The notes: generated by a model not told the origin, from the letters alone. DNA of 64,000 nucleotides from Nepenthes gracilis (GCA_033239525.1 BSYO01000020.1:6325892-6389891), one strand, 5' to 3'. Counted from the stretch's first letter, positions 46,969-57,385 are shown. Translations and numbers: made by a program.

Positions 46969-47980
46969 GGCGGATAGCCGCCCTCTCGCGGTTCCTAGCC
47001 AAGTCGGTCGAGAAATATTTGCCCTTCTTGAAGGTGCTAAGGGGCACCAAATCGCACGCAGGTTCAAGTGGAATGAAGAATGTGACAAAGCTTTCGAGGC
47101 AAGACTTACCTCTCCCAGTAGGCCTTTTAAGCTCGCCGCGCGATGGGGGAGGACCTCTATCTCTACACAGCCACATCGGCGTCGGCCTCGGCTCGCACTG
47201 GTTGCGAGCACGAAGGCGAGCAGCAGCCGATGTATTACGTAAGTCGGGTCTTGGATCGAGCGTAGAGGCTCGCTATCCGCACGCTGAAAAGATGGCGCTC
47301 GCGCTTGTCATGCGGCGGCGGAAGCTGCGACCCTACTTCCAATCTCACCGGATCGTCGTCTTGTGGACCAGTAGTTGAAGTCGATCTTGCAGAAACCGGA
47401 GACGTCAGGCCGGCTGTTTAAGTGGGCCGTCGAGCTAGGAGAATTCGATCTAGAATTTTGGCCCCGGCCAGCCGTGAAAGGACAGGCTCTGGCGGACTTT
47501 ATCGTCGAGGCAGCGACGCCAGAACAGGAAGAGGATAGCAATCCAGGAAGTACGGAGGCGGCTTGACTCACTGCGTGGACCACGAACGTGACGGGTCATC
47601 TACCCCACCCAGAGCGACGGAGGAGCTGGTATCGTGCTAAGGATGCCCGAGGGCATGGAGATCGTATACTCCGTTACTCTGGCCTTCCCGGCCACGAACA
47701 ACGTTGCGGAGTATGAGGCCCTTCTCGCGGGTCTATGGCTGGCGAGGGAGTGTTCCGCGCGGTCGTTGGTCGTGCGTAGTGACTCCGAACTCGTGGTCAA
47801 TCAGGTGAAGGGGAACTTCGAAGCCTCGAACCCACAACTTGTGAGGTACCTGGCGAAGGTAAGGGCCCTGATCCCTGAGTTTGGTTGGTTTGAGATCGAG
47901 CATATCCCGAGATCGGATAACGAACGCGCTGATGGACTCGCCCGGGATGCGGCCGCCCGAGCAGTAGAACAGTACGCGAA
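46969..47980 (+). pseudogene. RNase H and second (archaeal-type) RNase H of gypsy D
   Basis: The ordinary RNase H connected to the polymerase is fragmented (FKWNEECDKAFEARL near 47070, KPETSGRLFKWAVELGEFDL near 47390, then RPAVKGQALADFIVEA). A second RNase H follows in frame 47634-48392: AFPATNNVAEYEALLAGLWLA, VRSDSELVVNQVKGNF and IEHIPRSDNERADGLARDAA. Its four acidic positions can be traced, the first (DGSST, near 47590) through a frameshift. A second, archaeal-type RNase H is a known trait of plant Tat elements. Confidence 0.8.
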
Positions 47981-48179
47981 GGAACCCAGGGAAGTCCTGA
48001 ACGTACCCAGCATCAACGCCGAAGACAAAGAAGTCCTCCACGTCAACACGAGGGACAGCTGGATGACACCATACGTGAGGTTCCTAACTGAAGGAAACCT
48101 ACCAGAAGACATCAATGAAGCCAAGCGAATCAAGAAGATGGCAGGATGGTACACGGTCCTAAATGGGAGACTATATAGG

Positions 48180-49291
48180 CGAGGGTACTCCACCCCTCTC
48201 CTGAAGTGCCTCACTCCGGAGGAAGCCGACTATGCGTTGGCAGAGGTACACCTGGGGCTGTGCGGATCGCACATTGGCGGAAAGAACCTAGCGTTCAACG
48301 TTATGCGGCAAGGGTTCTACTGGCCCACCATGAAACGAGATGCTATGGAATTCGTCCGCAAGTGTGAAAGGTTCGAGTCCATGGCAACATGATGCACCAG
48401 CCGCACAGAAAGGCTGCATTATCTCCATCCCCATGGCGTTCGCACAATGGGGGCTCGGCATACTTGGACCCCTACCAATGGCTGCCGGACGAGAAAAATT
48501 CTTGATCGTTGGCATTGACTACTTTACGAAGTAGGTGGAAGCCGTCCCACTCGCAAAGATCACAGAACAAAACGCGACGGAGTTCCTCCGTCAGGGCATT
48601 GTTTGCCGCTTTGGGATTCCTGAGGTTGTAGTGACCGAAAACGGAACCCAGTTCACCGGTAAACGCTTCACGAAGTACTGCCGCGACCTTCGCATTAAGC
48701 TGGTGCACAGGTCCGTGGCGCACCCTCAAACAAACGGACAGGTCGAAGTCACCAACTGCACATTCTTTGCGGGTGGAAAACCCGGATTAGAAGGCGCAGG
48801 GGCTCTGGGATGAGGAGCTACCGTCAGTGCTATGGTCGTACCGAACAACTGCGAGAGAGCCAACAAGGGAGACGCCTTTCAACCTATGCTTTGGGGCTGA
48901 GGCTGTGGTACCCGTGGAAATGCGGATGCCAAGCCTGTGGATCGAGTGCTTCGACCTAGCCACCAATGAACGAAGGCTTCGGGAAAGTCTGGACTTGCTC
49001 TCGGAAGTTCGAGACGCCGCACGACTTAGAACCGCGGCCTACCAACAGCGAGTCGCACGGTACTACAACAAGCGAGTAAAGGCACGCCCGCTGGAAGTTG
49101 GAGATTTGGTCCTCCGGAGCGTAGAGGCGGCGGGAAAGATCGCAAATAGGAACAAACTCTCCCCCGGGTGGAAGGGGCCGTTCCTCGTCTCCGTAATCCT
49201 CCGGAGCGGAGCGTACAAGCTACGCGCCCAGAACGGCAAACTGGTCCCGCGGACCTGGAACGCCGCCAACTTAAGAAAATACTATCAGTAA
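48180..49291 (+). pseudogene. Integrase of gypsy D
   Basis: The zinc-binding N-terminus reads EVHLGLCGSHIGGKNLAFNV, then GFYWPTMKRDAMEFVRKCER. The second Cys of the final CxxC is lost to a short deletion, followed by a stop. The core is open at 48535-48813 after a TAG at 48534. The second catalytic position reads VVTENGTQF with Glu (GAA, 48637-48639) where relatives have Asp. AHPQTNGQVEV follows. Frame 48827-49291 holds the C-terminal domain (LWSYRTTAREPTRETPF, then WKGPFLVSVILRSGAYKL) and the natural end of pol. Confidence 0.85.
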
Positions 49292-50229
49292 TGTAACTTC
49301 GACTCAGGTAAGTCGCACTCGCATGCATCATAACGAGTGCTTGAACATGAGTTTTATCTTCGATTAGCATAATTACTATCTCTATCATCCTGCATATTCA
49401 TTTGTGTGAGTTAATGACATGCATCGCATTCTTAAATCAAACGACCTAGACTGCCCCTAAGTCGGGAGGACAAGCGTTCGTCCGTAAAACCAGTCCTTGG
49501 CTCAGTGCCAGGAGGTCCGAAGCAGACCGTCCCAGGACTCCGTCCTCACGCCAGGTGGCTTGGGGACGGCTTTACTCACCATGGCTCCACGCCAAAAGGC
49601 CCCGGCCACCTGGAGGCCCGAGCCCCGTGCTAGGCAGCCGGAGAGCGTCCGGCCGTGAGGCCGGACAAAGGATCCAGGCGATCCATTCCAAAGGCTTCGC
49701 GCCAACGACCCGTGAGGTCAAAGCATTAGGCCTGGGGGCTCCCTGAGTCCCCACTCTACGGCCAACAAAACCTTAGGGGGCAAAGAATCGCAGGCGTGCG
49801 GCGACCTTCTCCAACAGAAGAGAGCACCCTCAATCTACAATGGTCGTGGGCTAGGACCTCAACTTGGTGATTATAACGCTTTGAGCGGGAGCGACACACC
49901 TCCCGCAATCGTGCGCGGCCGAGTCCCTAGACCCAGAGTCGATTACGGCGCGGCATGACCGCCGCGCTAACCCTCGTTGAGGCTCCAGGGGCTTGGCGAT
50001 GACATCCGCTACATCGGATCGAGCCCCCCAAACGCGTGAGCTGTGATGACCTCCTCTTACGAAGGACGAGCACCACGCAAGAAGGTGCCTGGATAGGGTC
50101 TAAGCAACAGTCGCTCCAAAGACCCAACGTTCGAACATGAAGCATGATCCAACAGACGAAAACAAAAGCGAAAAGCAAGCAACACTCTACGATAGAAAAG
50201 GCACGACTGTGAAGTACAAAAGAACGCTT
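49292..50229 (+). other. Gypsy D region directly after pol
   Basis: GC-rich non-coding sequence lies between the integrase stop and the first antisense cassette. Plus-strand frames here are short and without domains. CAGGTAAGT at 49305-49313 looks like a splice donor just past the pol stop, but no acceptor partner can be named. Confidence 0.5.
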
Positions 50230-50260
50230 CTCATTCATGCAAAAGCAAACATGTTACAAA
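50230..50260 (-). terminator. Poly(A) region of antisense cassette 3
   Basis: The minus strand reads TTTGTAA (50260-50254), then 18 bases later AATGAGAAG (50235-50230). TTTGTA-type far-upstream plus AATAAA-like near-upstream elements are the plant poly(A) arrangement. Confidence 0.4.
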
Positions 50261-52237
50261 GACAAAGACCAATCTCAAAAACCAATGCAAGCCAAGTCTA
50301 ATCTGGCAAACTCGATGGGCCAGCCCCCTCGTGAAAATTCTTCAACCGAGATGCCGTGTCTACTCCGGTGTTTCCCGGGTGAAAAATGCCCTCAAGAACG
50401 TGGGGAGCGGCCAAAGAAGCAATCTTGCGACATAGGCGGATGCCGTCCCAATACCGGGCCTCCAACACTAGCTGTACTCTGGCGAACCTGGGGACTCTTT
50501 CCTCCGCGGCGGTGAGAAGACCCTCCAGCTGCTCAACTCTCTGCCACAGCTGCCCGTTCTCCTCTATAAGAGATGCGATCTGGGCCTGGCCGCTGTAGAC
50601 GAGTTGCTGTCCGCTGAGGATGGTCCGCTGCAGGTCCCCGCGAAAAAGGGAAGCTTGCGCATCAAAGGGGACCACACCACCAGGAACCTGCATAGAGGGC
50701 AAAGATTAGAGACATTCCGAAAATAAGCAACAAAGGGAGAGGGCCAGAAAGAAGCAACCGTACTGGAGAAGAGGCGACGCACGGGGAGCGTGTGAGATCA
50801 CTCGGGAGAGCCTCTCCCTGGGTCTCCGCTCTTTCGCCCGTTGGAGGTGGGCTGGCTGGAAGCGTGGTGGCCGTAGGAGTGCTCGAAGGCTCCTGCCTCG
50901 AGGACGTCCCGACTGCCCCTTCGCTAGCCCCGACCGGATCGGCGGCGAACGCGACGCCTTCCTCTGAAGACAGGATCGAACCTCCCGGAGGCCTGAATTC
51001 AGAGAGGGGCTCCGCAAAGATCACAGCTAGCTCTCCAGGCTCCCTGACCCCCGTCGCCGGCACAGAAGCAGCAGCGAATGGCTCCTCCGGGTCCTCTAAT
51101 ATGACAACATCGTCTGTCGCCTCAACAGCACAACTAGCGGGTGGACTCCCAGCGGGTAGAGACTCGACCGCGCAGACTTCGCGAGTGGCTAGTCCCGCGA
51201 TCGAAGTCGACGAGGGTTCAGCAGATTTCCCTCGGCGACCCGCTCGCGAGTCTCTTCGAGCGGACTTCCAGCAATGGAAGGACCTACAACTCATCTCCGG
51301 GACCTCCTCAAAGGGGTCCCTTCGGCTTCCCTTAGCCGTTTAAGGGCGGCTGCATCCTCATCGTCGCTCGGCGGCGACGCCAAAGAACGAATTCCTTAGT
51401 CCTCATTCCCCAGGCGGTAGGGAAGTGGCCATATCTCCAGGGATCTCCTTGCCAGGACCGGCTATCGCCCAACCAGCCGGAGGTCCCCATCTGCCAATCT
51501 CAAACGTGACGGATGTGAGGTAATAGCCCTGGATCGAGAACCTCTTCTCTTCCGACTTAATGACGGATATCAGCTTCGAAGATCCTGCAATGTCCTCGTC
51601 GGTTGGCTTGTCCCGAAAGTATTCTGAGATTGGGCCCCAAGCCCTCGGAAGCTCACAATCAGGGGGCTCCTGCAGGAAGAAGAAACGCTCCTTCCAGCCC
51701 TTCACCGGAAGTCGGGATTGGTGCGCGAAGGTTGAACCCGGCTTGGGGAAAGCGATACCTGATCCTCCCGACTCAAGTGAATCGGAAGATTATCCTTGCT
51801 TTGCCTTCGCATCGAAGGTGCATTCGTGCATAAGAGCAAAAACGCACAAAGACACCAAATAGCGCACGGCGTTGGGGTGCGGCAGCCATCGGGACACCCA
51901 ATAGCGTCAACCACCGCGTACAACGAAAGCGATTCGGCAAAAAAGCCCCCTTAGATGGTGCTCGTGACACCGTGATAAAGCCCGGGCGAAGGGTGTTGGC
52001 TCATCCCAACTCGCCGGGAACGCCATAACTCCGATCCTTTGGGAATCGCGTAGTCTACCATAAGGGGAAGCGATGTGCTTGTGATCATGGAGACACTGTG
52101 TTGAGAACACCATGGCACACGGCTCCTGAGGCACGGGAAGAAGAAGAGCTCTCTACCTTGTTGCCATTTATCTCTCGAAAATCACAAGTGTAAATGGGGA
52201 AGGAATCAGCGGAAGAGAGGAAGCGACCGTCACTTGG

Positions 52238-52246
52238 TTTAAATAG
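52238..52246 (-). promoter_or_regulatory. TATA box of antisense cassette 3
   Basis: The minus strand reads CTATTTAAA, about 75-110 bases upstream of the first ATG codons. A G-box core CACGTG lies 57 bases further upstream (52303-52308), next to an ATTGG (inverted CCAAT) motif. Confidence 0.5.
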
Positions 52247-52562
52247 ACAACGCCAAGCCAAAAGGTGGAAAATCAAAACGCCACCGCCACCGGAGATTGG
52301 GACACGTGGTGGCATCAAGGCGCACCACAGAACCTCAATCGATTGCAATGATGGCTAGGCGCCAGGCTAACGGGCGCGACCCTCCAGCTGCCTGGCTAGG
52401 GTCCACGCTGGTGCCGCCGCATTAAACTGGGGCTCACGATAGCAGAACCCCTGAAGACGCGCACGATAAGCGCAAAGTGAAAATGCAGAAAAAAGAAAAA
52501 GAAAAAAAGAGGGGGAAGAAAAACTCCTTCGGCATACAAAGCGGAACGAAGAACCAATAATT

Positions 52563-52591
52563 CTTATTACGTCAACAAATTTTCGTTACAA
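52563..52591 (-). terminator. Poly(A) region of antisense cassette 2
   Basis: The minus strand reads TTGTAACG (52591 down), then AATAAGAATTATT (52568-52563 and beyond), the same layout as the ends of the other two cassettes. Confidence 0.4.
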
Positions 52592-53291
52592 TGATTACGA
52601 CTAAAGAAGAAAAGCACAACAGTGACAAAACGGCTAGCGGTCCCGGTGGCAAGTAGAAGAACTTTGGACGTGATAATCCACCAACTGGCGGCGAGTTCTG
52701 GCTTGCGAATTGCGAGGGTCCAGAACCCCCATGCGAAAACCCGGATCCTCCAGCGAAGCCAGTCTCCGGGAGAGCCTAAAGGCATCAAAGTAAGACCGCT
52801 CCAAGGCGGGATCCACTCCCTCCGGCCGGAGCCTCATTCTCAGCTCCGACCGCAACTCTGCGACTTCACCTCATGTTTGCTGCCTGAGCCGCTCCGCTTC
52901 TCCTTCAAGAGCCAATATGCGGGCTTGCGCCCCCACGTTGGAGCCCACCAGTCGTGTGGCCCTGGCCTCCGACTCGGCCAGAGCGCTCTCCAGATGCGCG
53001 ACGCGGCCCTCGGCCACTCCTCCTGAATCGCAACCCCTCGCGTGGCCGAACTCTCTCGAAACTGGAGGCGGTCCCCAAGCTCCGTAAAGGGGCCAACAAC
53101 CGTGGCTTCAGAGCGGGCCTCTCCTGAGGACCCAGGGGCGTGAGAGCAAAACTTAGACTCATCGGAGGAGCGTTCCGAGTCGCTAGATGTGTCCTCCATT
53201 GATTTTACGGCAAGGAAATACGCAGAGGAAGATCAAACTGCCAGTGGATGAACAAGTACAGAGACGTGCCAGATTTTGGGAGGAAGTGGCG

Positions 53292-53301
53292 TATTTAAAT
53301 A
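53292..53301 (-). promoter_or_regulatory. TATA box of antisense cassette 2
   Basis: TATTTAAATA is a perfect palindrome, so direction is set by the downstream ATG (53199) and the G-box CACGTG 76 bases upstream on the minus strand (53377-53382), with a CCAAT motif close by (53363-53367). Confidence 0.5.
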
Positions 53302-53596
53302 GGCAAAATCTTCTCCTGAAAGGGCGGCAACTCCAAAAGGCGGAAAGCATTTAAGGACGGGCCAATGAGGATTCTCCACGTGGGAGGGCCCTGAATACTT
53401 GCGCGTTTCCAAGGCGAAACGACGTCTCTTGGCCGCGCAGAAATTAAATGCGCTGGCTATCCCAGGAGACGTGACGGATGACAGGGACTCCACGAGCTCC
53501 CAAAGGATGACGCGGATCCTCAGGGCAAAGCGCCCGGCGACAGAAGAACATTAACGAAGACAAGACAAAAATTGAAGACAAAAAGAGGCTACTTCT

Positions 53597-53622
53597 TTTA
53601 TTAATCAATGCTTTCTTACAAA
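53597..53622 (-). terminator. Poly(A) region of antisense cassette 1
   Basis: The minus strand reads TTTGTAAGAAAGC (53622 down), then TTAATAAAAGAAG with AATAAA at 53602-53597. It is the clearest of the three cassette ends. Confidence 0.5.
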
Positions 53623-54264
53623 GTACAAGATCTACAACCATGAAGCTGCGAGAAAGACGAGAGAAGACTGCGGTGCGAAGCCCCGTATGCTCCCTTGCCT
53701 TGCCCCAGGAGAGCTCAGCGAACGTGATCTGCACCAGATCCCGACGGCGGAAGCAGTCGGTATTTCACCGGGCGCACTGGGCGGGAGGCAAGGAGCATCC
53801 CCTGGTGGAGGTTTAAAGCGTCCAATCCATCGGGGTCCGGGAAGCACCAAGGTCAAGCACTCCGGGAAAGTTGGGCCAAAAACCCAGCTTCCGCGGAGGG
53901 CTACTGACCTCGCACTCCTTCCGCGGTTAGTGCCCTGGCGTGGCTCGTGGAATGATCCCCTGCGAAAGCCTTCTTCAAACAGAAGAAGGTACCTGCGGGG
54001 ATCCTCCAAGAATCCGCTCAAGCCAGCCAGGCCACAGCCTGGAAGGAAGCACACGACGACAGCGGAATGGCCGAGCCATTCTCGTTAGCAAAGAAGGCAA
54101 GCCACAGGGCATGGGCTACAACGGTCTCCACCAAGAATCTCAGGCATGCAAGTGGTCCATCCAACTCCTTCTCGAGTGCCCGCCAAAGGCGGGGAGAGCC
54201 AGAATCTTCTCATTGCCTTTCGATTTGCTGATAAGGGATGGACTCAACTCGTTCAAGTGCCCCT

Positions 54265-54275
54265 CCTATTTATGG
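54265..54275 (-). promoter_or_regulatory. TATA-like box of antisense cassette 1
   Basis: The minus strand reads CCATAAATAGG, 52 bases upstream of an ATG at 54213. It lies about 286 bases from the 3' LTR edge. The other two cassettes have their TATA boxes at a similar distance (about 300 bases) from the preceding cassette end. Confidence 0.35.
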
Positions 54276-54548
54276 GCAGGGTGCAGGCTATCCCTCACCC
54301 AAGCACAACACGGCATCCAGCAAACGTCTTTCAGGCAATAGCAGCGACCGCTGGTCAGACGCAACCCAAGGCGCGCGAATCTCGCCTGATGAAGTGACGG
54401 GTCACGGCAGCGCCTGAAAAGCCTGCCCTGGCTCCTGGGAAAGGCGCGAACCCGGAAGACGACAAAAATGACGCGGCACAAGGAAGGATATGAGGCTGCG
54501 GAAATGGGCCCAGAGGACATGCCAGGCCCGACCACTGGCCGGCCCAGG

Positions 54549-54560
54549 CATGGGGGCTAG
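54549..54560 (+). other. Polypurine tract of gypsy D
   Basis: CATGGGGGCTAG directly precedes the 3' LTR. The G-run is the likely primer for plus-strand synthesis. Confidence 0.5.
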
Positions 54561-55563
54561 TGTTGGGTCCCATGTCCTGGCCCATGAGACGTGCCCAAGC
54601 CCACGAAGCAGGCCGCGGCCCATAAAGAATCCAGAAGCCCACGTGAAGCAGTCAGCCCAGTCCAAGGGTTGAAAGGTGCGAATCCACGATGGAAGAAGGC
54701 AACGGAAACCTGCAGCGCATTAAATGCGTCGCCGGGAACAGGCGGAAAAGGCGGAAAGGCTAGCCAATAGAGGCGTGGCTGGCGCAGCGCCAACGGCACC
54801 CGCTGCCGTCTGCAGGTGGCCAACCAATCCCCGCTCAGGGAAAAATCGGGCGTGGTTAACAATGCCCAGCAACATGCTAATCACGGCAACAGGGCAACCG
54901 GCGTGACCGGTGGTCCACGACAGTGACCAGCGGCGCAATGGCCCAAGCAACGGGCGTTTTTGTGCCCAAAAGTCCAACGGGGTGATGCATATAAGAGCCC
55001 TCACGCCCCACAGAGAGGAGGACCTTCTCTCGACATCTCTTCGAGCATCTTTGATCCTCGACTTCCCTTTGAATCGAGCATTCAAACGGCTAATCATACT
55101 CAACAGCTTCCCTCTTCTCTAATTAAGAACACGAGGGTAACGAGTCGAGACGGGGCACCGTCTCATCTGCAGTAGCTAACTCGCTCACCTTCCCAGCATC
55201 TCCTGAGATCACGGGAAAGTCAGCCACCCATCGCGGTGCATCAAGGAAGCCAGGCCTTCCACCACCTGCTCATTGCATTCTCCACATCACCGCACAAGCA
55301 TCTCTTACACCTACACAGCATTCCTCCGCGCACCCCTTTAGTGTGCGTCATTTCTGTTTATTGCGAGAAGTTGCTGACTTGAGCGTCGGAGCGGCCTCGG
55401 TGGGAGAAATCCTGTCGGACCCTTGACCTCTTGTTTGTTGTTTGTGTTGTGCAGGTCCAGGTTCACAGGCACGGAGATCGGACCCTTCTTCCGAAGCAAC
55501 CGCACGCTTAGGAACCCGAAGGCTCTCTAATCCGTACGACAACCGTGGACCCGGGACGCAACA
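54561..55563 (+). repeat. 3' LTR of gypsy D
   Basis: This 1003-bp LTR has the same length as the 5' copy and about 96% identity by eye. Differences are mostly C/T and G/A changes spread over the whole length. It ends GACGCAACA before ATCCT. Confidence 0.93.
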
Positions 55564-55568
55564 ATCCT

Positions 55569-57145
55569 GAAATATTTTGACAAGTTATAAGTTATAATAA
55601 ATTAAAATTATGGTACAATACAATAAAAAAAGAAATAAATTTTATTAGTTATAATAAAGTTTGGGATCTTATTGAGTTGCCTAAATGGGCGAAAGCTATT
55701 GGGCGCAAATAGGTATTTAAAATAAAGAAATACTCATTAAGTAATATCAAAAAATATAAAATAAAACTCGTTGCTAAAAAGTTCACTCAAAATGAAGGAA
55801 TTGATTACACAGGAACTTTTTCTCTTGTATCTAAAAAAGATTCTCTTCATATTATTTTAACATTAATTGCTTATTTTGATATAAAATTATAACAAATGAA
55901 TATAAAAACAGTATTTCTAATAGTGACCTAGAGGAGGAAGTTTATATGAAATAATCAGAAGGATTCTTATCTAGTGATGGTGAGTAATGATATGCAAATT
56001 TAAGAAGTCCATATATGAATTAAAATAAACTTTTCGTCAATAGTATATTAAATTTGATGATGTTATCTCTTTATTTAATTTTAAAGAGAATATTTTGGAT
56101 CAATATATATACTAAAATGTCAGTAGAAGTAAGATTTATTTTTCTTATTTTATATATGAATGATATTTTACTTGCATCTAATGATAGAGATTTATTATAT
56201 AAGGTGAAATAATTTTTCTTTGATAAATTTAAAATGAAAGATATGAGTGATATATCTTATGTCATTGGTGTTAAGATTCATCGATATAGACTACGAGGTA
56301 TTTTAGGTTTGTCTCAAGAGACCTATATCAATAAAGTTTTATAGAGATTTCGAATGAAAGATTGTTTACCAAATGAGCACCCATTGTGAAGGGCGATAGG
56401 TTCAATTTGAATCAATATCCGAAAAATGATTTTAAATTAGAACAAATGAAAAACATTCCATATATTTTCATAGTTAGAAGTTTGATGTATATTTAGGTAT
56501 GTACAAGACCTGACGTCGCTTTTACAGTAGAAATATTAGGAAGATTTTAAAATAATTCAGATATGGATCACTGGAAACCTACTAATAAAGTGATGAAGTA
56601 TCTCTAAGGTATCAAGGACTACATACTTATATATAGATGGACCAATAATCTAAAAGTATTGGGTTACTTTAATTCAAATTTCGTTGGATGTATTGATTCA
56701 CGTAAATTAACGTCTGATTACATATTTATATTTGCTGGTGGAGTTGTATTCTGATGGAGTGTAAAATAGACCCTAATTGCTACTTCTATTATGGAAGCCG
56801 AGTTTGTTTCTTGTTTTGAAACGACAAAGTATGATGTATAAATAAGAAATTTCATATCTAGATTTAGAGTAGTGGATTCCATCTCAAAGCTATTGCATAT
56901 ATATTGTGATAATTTAATTGTTATTTTTCTGGTTAAAAATTATAAAAATAACAGTCAAAATAAATATATTGACATTTAATTTTTAGCCATAAAGGAACGC
57001 ATTAAAGAAAAGAAAATTATTATTGAGCATATTAGTATAGAATTGATGATTGATTATTCTTTTACGAAAGACATGCCATCATTGAGATTCAATTATCATG
57101 TAGTTAGAATGAAATTAAGTTTCATTATTTGATTTTCATTGTATG
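55569..57145 (+). pseudogene. Reverse transcriptase and RNase H remnant of copia A
   Basis: Copia order resumes after gypsy D: VWDLIELPKWAKAIGRK, a stop, YKIKLVAKKFTQNEGIDYTG, then TFSLVSKKDSLHIILTLIAY. Further on come VYMK-like, ISYVIGVKIHRYRLRGILGL, SQETYINKVL and the RNase H segments (FVSCFETTKY, LLHIYCDNLIVIFLV, HIDI). It ends near DMPSLRFNYHVVRMKL at about 57110. Stops are very frequent, mostly TAA or TAG at sites where copia relatives have CAA, CAG or TGG. Confidence 0.8.
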
Positions 57146-57369
57146 GGCAATGATATTTAATAAAATTCATATTTATTTGTAATATTTTTTAAAATTTTGT
57201 ATACACATTAGTTGATTATTTTATAAATATCATCAATTATTGGACGAATATTAAATATAAAGTTTATTTATAAAGTAATATTACTATATTCGGATGTGTC
57301 TTAAGTTCATGTATTTTTTTCTTAAGATTGAGAATTGATGAATTTTGGTTATCTCATTAAATAAAATAT

Positions 57370-57385
57370 GGATCAAGTTTGAGAA
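57370..57385 (+). other. Polypurine tract of copia A
   Basis: GGATCAAGTTTGAGAA (57370-57385) directly before the 3' LTR is a decayed form of the copia polypurine tract (typically AAGTGGGAGA). Confidence 0.55.

Larger units (their letters stand above)
50230..52246 (-). pseudogene. Antisense cassette 3 of gypsy D: gypsy-type transposon domain plus coiled coil
   Basis: Minus-strand unit with TATA (52246-52238), a first ATG near 52168, coding remnants and a poly(A)-like end (50235-50230). Pieces in order: 52134-51907 (HIASPYGRLRDSQRIGVMAF, ASWDEPTPFARAL), 51705-51403 (KGWKERFFFLQEPPDCELPR, IQGYYLTSVTFEIGRW), a Pro/Ser/Glu-rich linker (51294-50662), then a coiled coil (IASLIEENGQLWQRVEQLEG) and EARYWDGIRLCRKIASLAAP in 50702-50298. 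The GWKxRFFF segment resembles the domain listed as putative gypsy-type transposon (Transposase_28 family), known from antisense frames of Tat elements. Function is unknown. Two stops and frame changes disable it. Confidence 0.6.
52563..53301 (-). pseudogene. Antisense cassette 2 of gypsy D: acidic start and coiled coil
   Basis: Minus-strand unit with a TATA box (53301-53292), an ATG at 53199, and a coding remnant ending at about 52634. The N-terminus is acidic and serine-rich (MEDTSSDSERSSDESKFCS). A frame change then leads into a coiled coil (VAHLESALAESEARATRLVG, ARILALEGEAERLRQQT), one TGA stop, then LRSELRMRLRPEGVDPAL and SYFDAFRLSRRLASLEDPGF. The last part matches the C-terminus of cassette 3 (ARYWDGIRLCRKIASLAAP). 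Poly(A)-like signals follow at 52591-52563. The product family is not known to me. Confidence 0.6.
53597..54275 (-). pseudogene. Antisense cassette 1 of gypsy D (weakest)
   Basis: The minus strand has CCATAAATAGG (54275-54265), a first ATG at 54213 opening a frame of about 43 codons, and a longer frame 54054-53632 (141 residues, Pro/Gly/Arg-rich, GCGLAGLSGFLEDPRRYLLL). It ends in a canonical AATAAA at 53602-53597. The protein does not show the motif shared by cassettes 2 and 3, so coding is doubtful. It is included because its spacing and end signals match theirs. Confidence 0.4.
42767..55563 (+). mobile_element. Gypsy D: 12.8-kb Tat-lineage Ty3/gypsy element
   Basis: It has two 1003-bp LTRs (42767-43769 and 54561-55563), an exact ATCCT duplication, and gag, protease, reverse transcriptase, RNase H, a second archaeal-type RNase H and integrase. 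About 5.3 kb lies between integrase and the 3' LTR. The second RNase H and the long 3' region with antisense frames mark the plant Tat lineage. By eye the LTRs differ at about 35-37 positions (about 3.6%), almost all transitions, so this is the youngest datable insertion here. Base composition is far GC-richer than its surroundings. Stops and frameshifts in gag, RNase H and integrase make it non-autonomous. Confidence 0.93.
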
